Assembly (NCBI RefSeq): GCF_004770765.1
Contig: NZ_RQFK01000028.1
Span: forward strand, 253,436-317,435
Source: Leptospira noumeaensis
Lineage (GTDB): Bacteria > Spirochaetota > Leptospiria > Leptospirales > Leptospiraceae
Direction: 5' to 3'
Length of the DNA: 64,000 nt
Of this stretch, positions 9,870 through 18,785 are shown piece after piece (position 1 is the first letter of the stretch; each line of letters begins with the position of its first letter). The notes beneath the pieces were generated by a model, which saw only the letters and a list, made by a program, of their open reading frames with translations, was not told the origin of the DNA and ran no database searches. The position numbers and the translations under genes are program-made.

Positions 9870-10439
9870 ATGAAAACTAAAACAAAAATAAAAACTCTAC
9901 TCACTCTAATCACATTAGGACTAAGCGTATTCCAATGTGATTTGTTTGATCCTAAAGACAAAGTTACCAGTGATGATCTGGTTTCGATGCTCGCCTTACA
10001 ACAAATCAATGCCAATAGTATGAGTGAAGCTCAAAGATTAGGTTTAAACGTTGCGTATAGCCATAGATTTAGTATCAAAGATGGCCCACATTTGTTCTGC
10101 AGAGAATATTCTACAGCTTATTTAGAAAAACAAGCAGAATGGGAAAAAGATATGGAACAAACCTATACAACCATTGGAAATGCAATTGGCATTCAGATTG
10201 TTGTTGAAAGACTGAGTGGTCCGTGTGCCGTCACGAATAAAGTAGCTGCTTGTCATTACGACGGAGTGGATGGGATTAATGATCTGATCCCCTATGCTTA
10301 TACGACAGAAGGAGAACATAAATACCTTATTCCCGCAAACGCATACTACGGAACAACAGATTTAAAAAATGCTAAAGAAGCTTGCGAAAGATTCAAAGGC
10401 ACTTATGTTTGTTACGACCCAAGTAAATGTTGGCAATAA
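9870..10439 (+). CDS. Hypothetical lipoprotein co-transcribed with TonB receptor
   Basis: The signal peptide ends in LSVFQC, a plausible lipobox, giving a mature protein of ~165 residues with six further cysteines that could form disulphides in the periplasm. No family recognised. It begins ~16 bp after the receptor stop with a good ribosome-binding site (GGAG before CCCTATG), so it is in the receptor operon. It may assist substrate capture or handling at the outer membrane (inference). Confidence 0.7.
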   Translation: MKTKTKIKTLLTLITLGLSVFQCDLFDPKDKVTSDDLVSMLALQQINANSMSEAQRLGLNVAYSHRFSIKDGPHLFCREYSTAYLEKQAEWEKDMEQTYTTIGNAIGIQIVVERLSGPCAVTNKVAACHYDGVDGINDLIPYAYTTEGEHKYLIPANAYYGTTDLKNAKEACERFKGTYVCYDPSKCWQ

Positions 10440-10453
10440 TTAAAAACTAAAAT

Positions 10454-11548
10454 TCAAACAGAAGAACTCAAGGGAATCTTTTGGGTTCTTCTCCTTTTAT
10501 TCTTTCTCTTTATATAATAAATACTTAGCCCACTGATTGAAAGTATTGCTGGAGTTAGTCCTCCGATCACCCAAATTACTTTACTAAAATGATTCGCAAA
10601 GGTTCCAAAATGAAGTGGCCGAAAAGAATCTAAAACTTGGTTCAAAAAACTTTCTTTTGACATATCCACTTGATCAAATATTTGTTTGGATTTTACATCA
10701 TAACGAATATAAGATCCGTATCGGCTTTCCAATCCAGAAGAATCAAATCGATTCCCATAGATTCCTATCGGTTCATCTTTGGAATGATGGGGAAAGGAAA
10801 CATAACCTAATCGAAATCCTGGAATTTCAATTTTTGTTTTTTCCACCAACTGATCAACCGAATCATTGGAATTCCATAAATGGTGAACTACCTTTTCTTC
10901 GGGATACCTTTGAATCACCGTATCACGTAAACTCCACCACCCGCCGGTGATCGCCAAAACCAAATGGAACCAAATCGCATTGATTCCAACAAACTTATGT
11001 AAGTCGGAAAAAAGAATTTGTGCACTTTCTTTCCATCGAAGGCGAAACAAACTCACCCAAAATCTTTTATAAAGTTTGATCCCACTTATTGCTAAAAACA
11101 AATAAATAAACGCGATGCACCCGGTTAAAAAATATCCCACCCCACCCATAAAAAGACTATAATGCAAAACGATCAAAAACCCATAGAGACTATCACTTCG
11201 ATTCTCTTTTAGTTTTCCTATGACAGTTCCATTGTATGGATTGACCAAATAAACAGATTCGCGACTTGGAGTTTCTAAATCATGAAACCAAACTTGATCC
11301 GCTTGGTCATTCAAATCAGACAACAACCAACCTGCTACCGAACCTTGTGGAATTTGAGTTAACAGTCGTTTGTATAAATCATCCAAAGGTAATCTGTTTT
11401 TTTCGATTACGACCGAGTGCGCACCTGTCAATGATTGCAGTTCTTTTCCATAAACAAGAAGTGAGCCCGTTAGGCCTAAAACCAAAAGGAAACTGGCTCC
11501 AAAAATTCCGAGAACCATGTGGATTTGATACCAAGTTTTTGCTTTCAC
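10454..11548 (-). CDS. PepSY-associated transmembrane protein
   Basis: 364 residues with four main membrane helices: an N-terminal one (MVLGIFGASFLLVLGLTGSL), two central ones, and a C-terminal one (VIWVIGGLTPAILSISGLSIY) followed by a basic tail. This matches the PepSY-TM family, often iron-regulated and found beside TonB receptors, where it may reduce or process imported ferric chelates in the inner membrane (family knowledge). HMVLG and HKFVGINAIWFH supply His residues compatible with haem binding. A perfect palindrome lies ~33 bp upstream of the start. Confidence 0.85.
   Translation of the reverse strand: MKAKTWYQIHMVLGIFGASFLLVLGLTGSLLVYGKELQSLTGAHSVVIEKNRLPLDDLYKRLLTQIPQGSVAGWLLSDLNDQADQVWFHDLETPSRESVYLVNPYNGTVIGKLKENRSDSLYGFLIVLHYSLFMGGVGYFLTGCIAFIYLFLAISGIKLYKRFWVSLFRLRWKESAQILFSDLHKFVGINAIWFHLVLAITGGWWSLRDTVIQRYPEEKVVHHLWNSNDSVDQLVEKTKIEIPGFRLGYVSFPHHSKDEPIGIYGNRFDSSGLESRYGSYIRYDVKSKQIFDQVDMSKESFLNQVLDSFRPLHFGTFANHFSKVIWVIGGLTPAILSISGLSIYYIKRKNKRRRTQKIPLSSSV
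10460..10497. terminator. Terminator hairpin shared by convergent genes
   Basis: AGAAGAACTCAA pairs with TTGGGTTCTTCT (one mismatch), followed by CCTTTTATT. It lies just past the lipoprotein stop and inside the last codons of the opposing PepSY gene, so it terminates the plus-strand operon while being part of the neighbour's coding sequence. Confidence 0.6.
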
Positions 11549-11580
11549 GAACGATGTCTCTCCTCGTAACTAAATCCACA

Positions 11581-11603
11581 ATAATGAGACCAGGTCTCAT
11601 TAT
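11581..11603. promoter_or_regulatory. Perfect 23-bp palindrome, candidate Fur-family operator
   Basis: An 11-1-11 perfect inverted repeat with left arm ATAATGAGACC and central A. It sits 33 bp upstream of the PepSY gene and contains the same TGAGA/TCTCA core as the sites at the TonB receptor. The symmetry strongly suggests a dimeric repressor site; identifying the repressor as Fur or PerR is inference. Confidence 0.6.
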
Positions 11604-11670
11604 CAAGTAAATCTGGAAAAAGCAGAGGTTCGAACCAATCGTTATCTTGGATTGGAAAACGAAATTCTGG

Positions 11671-11865
11671 CTAGTTTGCCAACTCTTTCAGAATTTTACC
11701 CACTTCTGGGCGACAACTTCCGCAACCTGTTCGAGCACCTTTAGTAGGTTTGGTGCCCGTAACCCCAGAGAGTAACTTCCCTCTTTTGTCTCCAAGTTCC
11801 AATCTTGGAGTTTGTCGAAAAAAAATCCAAATGGTATACGTAGGAAAAATGACTGTTCTTCCATC
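11671..11865 (-). pseudogene. BFD-like [2Fe-2S] C-terminal remnant of a nitrite/nitrate reductase
   Basis: In one minus-strand frame the 64 codons after an in-frame TAG end with GTKPTKGARTGCGSCRPEVG and KILKELAN before a stop. GCGSCRPE is the second half of the BFD-like ferredoxin cluster found at the C-terminus of assimilatory nitrate or nitrite reductases. The first Cys pair (CxC), an ATG and the large catalytic part are all missing, so this is most simply the 3' relic of a deleted gene. It lies at the edge of the molybdenum-cofactor block, fitting a lost molybdoenzyme or nitrite reductase. A tiny functional protein from a non-ATG start is possible but less likely. Confidence 0.6.
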
Positions 11866-11889
11866 CTATCACCCTTATAAGGGATAGGA

Positions 11890-12804
11890 ATGAATGATAT
11901 TACCGGAAAAAGAACCACCCTTCGTTATGCAGAAGCAGAAGGGTTTGTATATTGTAACGCGGAAACCATCAAACGAGTCAAATCAAACAATCTTCCTAAA
12001 GGAGATTTGTTTGGTGTGGCAAAGGCCGCAGCCCTACTCGGTTCCAAAAAAACTTCAGAACTCATTCCGCATTGCCATCCTGTTCCCATTGATTCCTTTT
12101 CCATTCAGTTTGAAATTTTAGAAGATAAAAATGCCATTCGTATCCAAACAAATGCCAAGTCCATAGGCAAAACAGGAATTGAAATGGAAGCCCTTACGGG
12201 CGTTACAGTAGCAGCACTTGTGATTTATGATCTATTAAAACCAATTGATAAAGAAATCGAAATCACTTCTGTTCGACTCCTCGATAAAAAAGGAGGAAAA
12301 ACTGATGCACAAATTTCGAAATTCGCAAAAGGATCTAATGCAAAAATTTTAGTATGTTCGGACTCTTGTTTTGCTGGGAAAAAAGAAGATGGATCAGGAA
12401 AGGCTATTGCCGAACTTCTAGCAGGAGAAGGTGTGGAAGTTTTAGAAATTAAAATTGTTCCTGATGAACCAAAAGAAATTCAAAATACAGTCACGGCTTG
12501 GGCCCGTGAAAACATAGACCTCATCGTCACCACGGGTGGGACAGGACTTGGGCCAAGAGACAACACAACAGATTCCATCAAACAAATATTAGATAAAGAA
12601 ATTCCTGGTGTAGCAGAAGTTATGCGTTCTTTTGGACAAGATAGAACTCCCTTTGCCATGTTATCTTGTTCCCTTGCAGGAAAAATCAAAAAATCCATTG
12701 TGGTTACTGTTCCAGGAAGTACTAATGGTGCAAAGGAAAGTATGACTGCCATTTTACCGGCAATTTTTCATGCAAAAAAGATGATGCGAGGAGAAGGGCA
12801 TTGA
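11890..12804 (+). CDS. moaCB: Bifunctional MoaC-MoaB/MogA fusion (cyclic pyranopterin phosphate synthase + molybdopterin adenylyltransferase-like)
   Basis: Residues 1-~148 are MoaC: DLFGVAKAAALLGSKKTSEL, then IPHCHPVPI, then GKTGIEMEALTGVTVAALVI with the catalytic Lys/Glu region. With MoaA it converts the GTP-derived intermediate to cyclic pyranopterin phosphate. Residues ~155-304 are a MoaB/MogA fold: TTGGTGLGPRDNT and PGSTNGAKESM form the nucleotide/molybdopterin site. The fusion joins an early and a late step of cofactor synthesis. The stop overlaps the moeA start by 4 bp (TTGA), indicating translational coupling. Confidence 0.93.
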   Translation: MNDITGKRTTLRYAEAEGFVYCNAETIKRVKSNNLPKGDLFGVAKAAALLGSKKTSELIPHCHPVPIDSFSIQFEILEDKNAIRIQTNAKSIGKTGIEMEALTGVTVAALVIYDLLKPIDKEIEITSVRLLDKKGGKTDAQISKFAKGSNAKILVCSDSCFAGKKEDGSGKAIAELLAGEGVEVLEIKIVPDEPKEIQNTVTAWARENIDLIVTTGGTGLGPRDNTTDSIKQILDKEIPGVAEVMRSFGQDRTPFAMLSCSLAGKIKKSIVVTVPGSTNGAKESMTAILPAIFHAKKMMRGEGH

Positions 12805-13997
12805 TTTCTTACGCGGCAGCTTTGGAGAAAATCCTTTCTGAAGCGAAACCTTATCCCAAAGAAATCGTCACAATAAACGAAGCTCTTGGTCGAGTTTTGG
12901 CAGCAGAAATTTTTGCAGATAGAGATTATCCACCTTTTCATCGTTCAGCGATGGATGGGTTTGCCATTAGTTCAAAAGATTATGCAGAAAACCAATTATA
13001 TCCCTACCAAAGAGAACTTTCGGCGGGAGCTAGTTTAAATTTAGAACCAAATGAAAAAACCATCCGTATCATGACAGGTGCCCCGGTTCCCGATGGATTC
13101 GATGTTGTGATCAAAATCGAAGACACTATCCTTTCCGAATCCAATGGGCAAAAACAAGTGACTTTTTCCATAAAGGATGTCAAACCTTGGCAAAATATCG
13201 CCAAACAAGGGGAAGACTTAAAAAAAGGAGATTTGGTTTTATCTATAGGACTTAAAATAGGTACATCCGAAATATCTGTTTTGGCAAGTTTAGGAAAAGA
13301 AAAACTAACAGTCGTCAAACCACCAAAAATTCATATCATTTCTACAGGAAACGAAGTGGTACCTATCAACACTTCCCCACTCCCTTTTCAAATCAGAGAT
13401 TCCAATTCCTATACCATCACATCCATTTTGTCCAAATACAAAATCCAACCGGAACTTGTAACCCATGTCCCAGATTCGGAATCCGAAATCACAAATCAAA
13501 TCCAACAGGGACTTGAGGCAGATATTCTCATTCTTTCGGGTGGAGTTTCTATGGGTAGTTTGGATCTTGTTCCTTCCATATTACAAAAATTAGGTGTTGA
13601 GTTAATTTTTCACAAAACAGCGATCAAACCAGGAAAACCAATTTGGTTTGGAAAACGGAAAAACACCATTGTTTTTGGAATGCCAGGAAATCCCTTCAGC
13701 GTCCAAACATGTTCTAGAATCTTTCTCGAACCTTTTTTAAGAAAATCATTTGGACAAAATCAAATTCCTTCTTATAAACTCCCTTATTCAACCACCAAAC
13801 AGAAGAAAGGTTCGCTCACTGAATTTTTCCCTGTCCGATTAGAGACAACCAATAACGATAAAACTTATCTTTCTCCTCTGAGTTTCAATGGCAGTGGAGA
13901 CGTAAGGGCAGGAGTTACCTCCGACGGACTTGCCATCTTTCCGACTGAGGTCTCTTCCATCCAAAAAGATGACCTGCTAGAGTTTTTACCTTGGTAA
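12801..13997 (+). CDS. moeA: Molybdopterin molybdenumtransferase MoeA
   Basis: A 398-residue MoeA that inserts molybdate into adenylated molybdopterin. Visible motifs are the conserved PPFHRSAMDGFA, TGAPVPDGFDVVIKIEDT, the MogA-like core ILSGGVSMGSLDLV, and KPGKPIWFG followed by GMPGNPFSV. Domain order I-IV is complete. It starts with TTG overlapping the stop of the upstream fusion gene. A further 56-codon frame begins inside its stop region. Confidence 0.93.
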   Translation: MISYAAALEKILSEAKPYPKEIVTINEALGRVLAAEIFADRDYPPFHRSAMDGFAISSKDYAENQLYPYQRELSAGASLNLEPNEKTIRIMTGAPVPDGFDVVIKIEDTILSESNGQKQVTFSIKDVKPWQNIAKQGEDLKKGDLVLSIGLKIGTSEISVLASLGKEKLTVVKPPKIHIISTGNEVVPINTSPLPFQIRDSNSYTITSILSKYKIQPELVTHVPDSESEITNQIQQGLEADILILSGGVSMGSLDLVPSILQKLGVELIFHKTAIKPGKPIWFGKRKNTIVFGMPGNPFSVQTCSRIFLEPFLRKSFGQNQIPSYKLPYSTTKQKKGSLTEFFPVRLETTNNDKTYLSPLSFNGSGDVRAGVTSDGLAIFPTEVSSIQKDDLLEFLPW

Positions 13998-14161
13998 AAG
14001 GATTTCTTCAAAAAATCATAAATTCCGTCTTACTCGTGATTAAAGATCCAAGAGTTTGGTTACGCTTCCTACTAGCTTTTGGTGATAAGTTTGGAATCAA
14101 ATGGGGACTTCGTGAAAGGATTGTTTGGTTGTCAGCGGTTCTCGCTGGTGAAGAAATCTGA
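13991..14161 (+). CDS. Possible 56-residue protein coupled to moeA
   Basis: A frame starting at TTG inside the last codons of moeA encodes about 56 residues (VKGFLQKIINSVLLVIK, then WLRFLLAFGDKFGIKWGLRE, RIVWLSAVLAGEEI). The composition is amphipathic and protein-like, and the gap to the next gene is otherwise unexplained. The overlapping start matches the coupling style of the preceding gene pair. Family unknown; it could also be chance. Confidence 0.4.
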   Translation: MVKGFLQKIINSVLLVIKDPRVWLRFLLAFGDKFGIKWGLRERIVWLSAVLAGEEI

Positions 14162-14238
14162 TTTTGTAAAAAATCGACCCATTTTAAACTTGTCTTAAGA
14201 AAAACTCTCTTTTAGAATTTTCCCTTTAGGAGAGAGTT

Positions 14239-16395
14239 ATGCATCAATTTCATTACCGTTCTTGTACTTTATGCGAAGCCATGTGCGGGTTACAAATCGA
14301 AATGAGTGATGGATCCATCCTAGGATTCAAAGGTGATCCCGAAGATAAATTCAGCCGCGGTCATATTTGTCCGAAAGGACCCGAACTAAAAAGCCTCTAC
14401 CTCGATCCGGATAGGATCAAACTCCCTCAAAAAAGAACAGAATCTGGATGGGAAACGGTTTCCTGGGTGGATGCTCTTTCTGACATTGCTACGCAGTTAG
14501 TTGGCATCCAAACGAAATACGGAAACGATTCCGTGGCTATTTATAATGGTAACCCGACCGTTCATAACTATGGTTCCATGTTATTTGGACAAAGGTTTGC
14601 CAGTAGACTCAAAACCAAAAATAACTTCTCCGCCACTTCCGTAGACCAGTTACCCCACCAACTCCTTTCTTATTTGATGTTTGGCCACCAACTTCTTGTT
14701 CCCATTCCTGATATTGATCATACAGATTTTTTTCTGATTTTAGGAGGAAACCCATTTGCATCTAACGGAAGTTTAATGAGTGTTCCCGATGTGAAAAAAA
14801 GACTGAAAGCCATCCAAGATCGAAATGGAAAGTATGTTGTGGTGGATCCTCGTAAATCCGAAACTGCATCACATGCAAACGAACATATTTTTATCAAACC
14901 AGGAACGGATGCGTATTTTTTACTCGCCCTACTCCATGTTCTTTTTGCAAACAAACTAACAAAACCAAATTCACTCATCCGAAACGAAGACTTACAAACA
15001 ATAGAAAACATCACTAAAGACTACAGTCCAGAAAGAGTTTCTAAAATTACAGCTGTTCCCACAGAGACCATCCAAAAGATAGCGACTGAATTTGCAAATG
15101 CAGAGTCCGGAGTTTGTTATGGAAGGGTGGGAGTGTCAACACAAGAATTTGGAGCCGTGTGCCAATGGTTGATCAATGTCATCAATATTGTTACTGGTAA
15201 TTTAGACAGAAAAGGGGGAGCCATGTTCACACTTCCCGCCGTTGATTTGGTCGGTGAAGGATCTGTGATGCGTTCAAATCCTGGAAGTTTTAATACTTAC
15301 CAATCCAGAGTTCGTAAACTTCCTGAATTTAGTGATGAACTTCCTGTAGCGGCATTAGCAGAAGAAATTTTAACAGAAGGTGAAGGAAAAATTCATGCCC
15401 TTGTGACTTCGGCAGGAAACCCCGTATTATCAACACCTAACGGAACAAAACTGGAGAAAGCCTTAGCTAGTTTAGATTTTATGGTCTGTGTCGATTTTTA
15501 TTTGAATGAAACAACAAAACATGCAAACTATATCTTACCACCTACATCCGCTTTAGAACACGATCACTACGATTTGATTTTTAATGTATTTGCCGTCCGT
15601 AACACAGCCAGATACAATACACCTCTTTTTCCTCCCGAATCTGGAATGTTACATGATTGGGAAATTTTTTCAGACCTGACCAAACGTTTGGAACTTACAA
15701 GATCAGGAAAAGAACTTCCAAAAGAAGTGATCAAAACAAAACTAACACCCGCTAGTATCATTGATCATGCACTCAAATCAGGACCTTACGGAAATAAGGG
15801 GAAACGTAATGTCGATATGAGTTTGGAACTTTTAAAAAATAGTCCCCATGGTGTGGATCTAGGGCCTTTACAACCCAGTTTTCCCGAAAGATTATATACA
15901 GAAGACAAAAAGATCCATCTTTTTCCTGAAATTTTAAAAGAAGATCTCCCAAGACTTAAAAACAAATTTTCTGAATGGGAAAAATTTTCTTCTGACAAAT
16001 CACAGTTTTTACTCATTGGTAGAAGGCATTTGCGTAGTAACAATTCCTGGATGCACAATCTTCCAAAACTAATGACCGGTAAATCAAGATGTACCATTAT
16101 GATCCATCCTGAAGACGCAAGTACATTAGGAATTTCTAATGATGAAGAAGTCATAGTGGAATCCTCGGTAGGCAAAATTCAAATTCCAGCAGAAATCACA
16201 GACGAACTTATGAAAGGTGTTGTGAGTATCCCTCACGGGTTTGGACACAATCGTGGTGGAACCAATCAAAAAGTGGCGACCGAATTTTCAGGAGTCAGCA
16301 TTAACGATTTAACGGATGATCAAAGTATTGATGAATTTTCTGGAAATGCCGCGTTTAGTGGCGTTAAAGTTTTTATCAAAAAACAAAAAGTTTAA
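14239..16395 (+). CDS. Molybdopterin-dependent oxidoreductase
   Basis: 718 residues of the DMSO-reductase/formate-dehydrogenase superfamily. The N-terminal [4Fe-4S] site is complete (CTLCEAMC, then HICPKG). The bis-MGD-binding core follows: FFLILGGNPFASNG, YVVVDPRKSETASHANEH, FIKPGTDAYFLLALL. The C-terminal molybdopterin-guanine-dinucleotide-binding domain includes LRSNNSWMHN, MIHPEDA and PHGFGHNRGG. In the segment SATSVDQLPHQ, near where formate and nitrate enzymes carry Cys or Sec, I see Ser and no Cys, so the substrate may be neither formate nor nitrate. No Tat signal, so cytoplasmic. GGAGAG precedes the ATG. Confidence 0.88.
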   Translation: MHQFHYRSCTLCEAMCGLQIEMSDGSILGFKGDPEDKFSRGHICPKGPELKSLYLDPDRIKLPQKRTESGWETVSWVDALSDIATQLVGIQTKYGNDSVAIYNGNPTVHNYGSMLFGQRFASRLKTKNNFSATSVDQLPHQLLSYLMFGHQLLVPIPDIDHTDFFLILGGNPFASNGSLMSVPDVKKRLKAIQDRNGKYVVVDPRKSETASHANEHIFIKPGTDAYFLLALLHVLFANKLTKPNSLIRNEDLQTIENITKDYSPERVSKITAVPTETIQKIATEFANAESGVCYGRVGVSTQEFGAVCQWLINVINIVTGNLDRKGGAMFTLPAVDLVGEGSVMRSNPGSFNTYQSRVRKLPEFSDELPVAALAEEILTEGEGKIHALVTSAGNPVLSTPNGTKLEKALASLDFMVCVDFYLNETTKHANYILPPTSALEHDHYDLIFNVFAVRNTARYNTPLFPPESGMLHDWEIFSDLTKRLELTRSGKELPKEVIKTKLTPASIIDHALKSGPYGNKGKRNVDMSLELLKNSPHGVDLGPLQPSFPERLYTEDKKIHLFPEILKEDLPRLKNKFSEWEKFSSDKSQFLLIGRRHLRSNNSWMHNLPKLMTGKSRCTIMIHPEDASTLGISNDEEVIVESSVGKIQIPAEITDELMKGVVSIPHGFGHNRGGTNQKVATEFSGVSINDLTDDQSIDEFSGNAAFSGVKVFIKKQKV

Positions 16396-17468
16396 ATGGA
16401 ATTTTTGTTCTGTAAAAAGGAGAGGTAGGCCCTTCGACCTCCTAATAGCGAATAAACGTCTTTCCCGTTATTAATGTAGGTTACAGCTTTTTTTGAACGA
16501 ATCCCTGTTTCACAAATACAAACCACACTACTCCATTCGGGAACTTCCAGAAGGTAACCCTTTTCTAATTGGGAAAGAGGTACGAGAACAGTATCGGCAA
16601 TGGGAAAATTTTCTGTTTCCTCCTTTTCTCTCACATCCAAAAGAATTACTTTTTTCTGACTTTGCATTTCGATGAACTTGGCCGAATCGATTTCTATTCC
16701 TTCCCAACTTCTATTTGTTTCTTTATGACCGTCGCCACAAACTGGACAATGAAGATTTGCTTCCACTTTGGATGAAAAAAGAAGTGGTGGGTTCCATTCC
16801 ATAAAATAAACCGAACTTAGATCTGTTCCATTTGGATCGAGAAGGTATTGCATGGCTAAAGAAGTTTGGTAAGTCCCAGCAAGAGCCGTTTGTAATCCTA
16901 AAACACCACCAACACTACAATTCATTGTGTCCCCATCTTTTAGGTCAGGAAACAAACAACGGTAACATGGTTTTCCTTCACCAGAAAAAATTGCAAATTG
17001 TGAACTTGTCCGAAACACTGAGGCAGTCACTAACGGGACTGATTTTGATACACATAGATCATTAATCACATACTTTGAAGAAATTGTGTCCGTACAATCC
17101 AATACAAGATCCCAACCATCCAATCGTTCGGACTTTGTGGATTCAGAAATTAGTTCAAAAAAACATTCAATTTGTAACCAAGGACAATGTTCCAACAACA
17201 CTTTCGAAACTACCTCTACTTTAGGTAATCCCAGATCTTTAAATGTAAACAATGTTTGGCGGTGAAGATTCGAAACCTCTACACGATCAAAATCTATGAG
17301 ACCAATCCGACCAATTCCACCCAGGGCCAGTTGCAAAGCGGCAGGGCATCCGAGCCCGCCGAGCCCAATGACGAGGACGGAGGAATCCTTCCATTTTTTT
17401 TGACCGGCAGAACCGATTTCAGGAACTTGGATTTGACGTTGGAAGAATGAATCCTCTTCTGAACCCAT
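16392..17468 (-). CDS. moeB: MoeB/ThiF-type adenylyltransferase with C-terminal rhodanese domain
   Basis: Residues ~1-250 are an E1-like enzyme that adenylates the C-terminal Gly of MoaD: LVIGLGGLGCPAALQLAL, then DFDRVEVSNLHRQTLF, DCTDTISSKYVIND, and zinc CxxC pairs (CYRC, CPVC). Residues ~262-358 are a rhodanese domain (VILLDVREKEE) whose loop CETGIRS supplies the persulphide Cys, so the protein may both activate and sulphurate the carrier. It is encoded opposite the molybdoenzyme and overlaps its 3' end by 4 bp. It could alternatively serve thiamine or cysteine sulphur transfer, but the setting favours molybdopterin. Confidence 0.9.
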   Translation of the reverse strand: MGSEEDSFFQRQIQVPEIGSAGQKKWKDSSVLVIGLGGLGCPAALQLALGGIGRIGLIDFDRVEVSNLHRQTLFTFKDLGLPKVEVVSKVLLEHCPWLQIECFFELISESTKSERLDGWDLVLDCTDTISSKYVINDLCVSKSVPLVTASVFRTSSQFAIFSGEGKPCYRCLFPDLKDGDTMNCSVGGVLGLQTALAGTYQTSLAMQYLLDPNGTDLSSVYFMEWNPPLLFSSKVEANLHCPVCGDGHKETNRSWEGIEIDSAKFIEMQSQKKVILLDVREKEETENFPIADTVLVPLSQLEKGYLLEVPEWSSVVCICETGIRSKKAVTYINNGKDVYSLLGGRRAYLSFLQNKNSI

Positions 17469-17600
17469 AACTTAAAAGAAGAAATAAGGATTTATCGCAA
17501 GCAAGGAGAAATTACCAATTTGCTAAAATAGTTCAATATCCGAAACGATCTTTCTATTTTTGTTTTCAACCTAGAAAACTAGACTAAACTAGACTTTAAG

Positions 17601-18542
17601 GTGAAAGAAGAAACTAGAAAATTTGAAGTACTTCGGGTGAGTATCCTTTCACACTGTAGTTTTGCCTGTGTTTATTGTGCACCAAAAAATAAACCTGATC
17701 CGACCAATTTATATCCTAACATTCATTATTTAAGTCCTGAACTTTTAGAATCTAAAATCTCTGCATTACAACCTCATATCCAAATTAAAGAAGTTCACCT
17801 AACAGGAGGCGAACCGACATTACATAAAAACCTCATCCCACTAATAGAAAAACTAAAACAACTCTCTATTAACGAGATTGCTATCACTTCAAATGGTTTT
17901 TTCGATGATGGATTGATACCGAAAATGAAAATGGCTGGCCTCACTCGTATGAATTTTTCTTTAGATAGTTTTTCACAAAATGGATTTGAAAGATTAAGTG
18001 ATCGTAAACTTCCCGTGGAAAGATTAATGTATCGAATTTTAGAAGCAAAAAATCTGGGGCTCGACGTAAAAGTAAATTGTACTGTATTAAAAGGATATAA
18101 TGAATCTGAAATTTTAGATCTCCTAGGTTGGTCAGGGGAAAATGGAATCACCATTCGTTTTTTAGAATTTATGAGAATGGGCCCTTTGCAAGAAGAACAC
18201 GAAGATTTTTTTTATTCAGCAGATAAAATTCGAGACACCATTGGCAGTAAATATAATTTTTCACCTTACCCAACAGCTTCAGATTCAACTGCTACTTACC
18301 ATATAACTGATAACGGTTATTTATTTGGAATCATCGCAAACCATACGGAACCATTTTGTGAAGGTTGCAATCGTTTACGAATGGATTCTTTCGGTAGAAT
18401 TTATGGATGTTTGAGTGATCAGACTTCCTTCGAGATCCCATTGGTGAATTCAGAGGTACAAGTGGTTTTAAAAAAAGCTATGGATACAAAAAAAAATAAG
18501 TTCACCGGTTCCCAATTATCAATGAAATACATTGGAGGATAA
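17601..18542 (+). CDS. moaA: GTP 3',8-cyclase MoaA
   Basis: Radical-SAM enzyme for the first step of molybdenum cofactor synthesis. The N-terminal cluster is CSFACVYC, followed by HLTGGEPTLHKN (SAM-binding GGE). The C-terminal second cluster reads FCEGCNRLRMDSFGRIYGCL. The protein starts with GTG and, at 313 residues, is slightly short. The final residues IGG retain the essential C-terminal Gly-Gly. It heads a tight operon of moaA, moaD, moaE, mobA and a HAD gene with gaps of zero or overlaps. Confidence 0.93.
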   Translation: MKEETRKFEVLRVSILSHCSFACVYCAPKNKPDPTNLYPNIHYLSPELLESKISALQPHIQIKEVHLTGGEPTLHKNLIPLIEKLKQLSINEIAITSNGFFDDGLIPKMKMAGLTRMNFSLDSFSQNGFERLSDRKLPVERLMYRILEAKNLGLDVKVNCTVLKGYNESEILDLLGWSGENGITIRFLEFMRMGPLQEEHEDFFYSADKIRDTIGSKYNFSPYPTASDSTATYHITDNGYLFGIIANHTEPFCEGCNRLRMDSFGRIYGCLSDQTSFEIPLVNSEVQVVLKKAMDTKKNKFTGSQLSMKYIGG

Positions 18543-18785
18543 ATGAAAATCCAACTTCTATCATTTGCAGCATTAAAAGATTTTTTCCCTTCAAAACAGG
18601 AAATGAATTTGGATGGAATTAAAACTGTTTCCGATTTAAAAACTCATCTTCTTGGATTAAATCCGGATGCCGAAAAACTCATCAAAATCAGCCGTATTTC
18701 GGTCAATCAAACGATTGCCAAAGATTCAGATTTGATTACTGAAGGTGCTGTCGTGGCACTCCTTCCTCCATCAAGCGGAGGTTAA
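18543..18785 (+). CDS. moaD: Molybdopterin synthase small subunit MoaD
   Basis: 80-residue ubiquitin-like sulphur carrier ending in PPSSGG; the terminal Gly-Gly is thiocarboxylated by MoeB. The beta-grasp pattern is clear (MKIQLLSFAALKDFF, then VSVN-like RISVNQTIA, then GAVVALLPP). It directly abuts moaA and moaE with no gap. Confidence 0.93.
   Translation: MKIQLLSFAALKDFFPSKQEMNLDGIKTVSDLKTHLLGLNPDAEKLIKISRISVNQTIAKDSDLITEGAVVALLPPSSGG

Noticed and set aside
11688..11918. 76-residue minus-strand frame starting MVLFPVISF
   Set aside because: It overlaps the start of moaCB and the alternative frame encodes the recognisable BFD motif, so this frame is a shadow.
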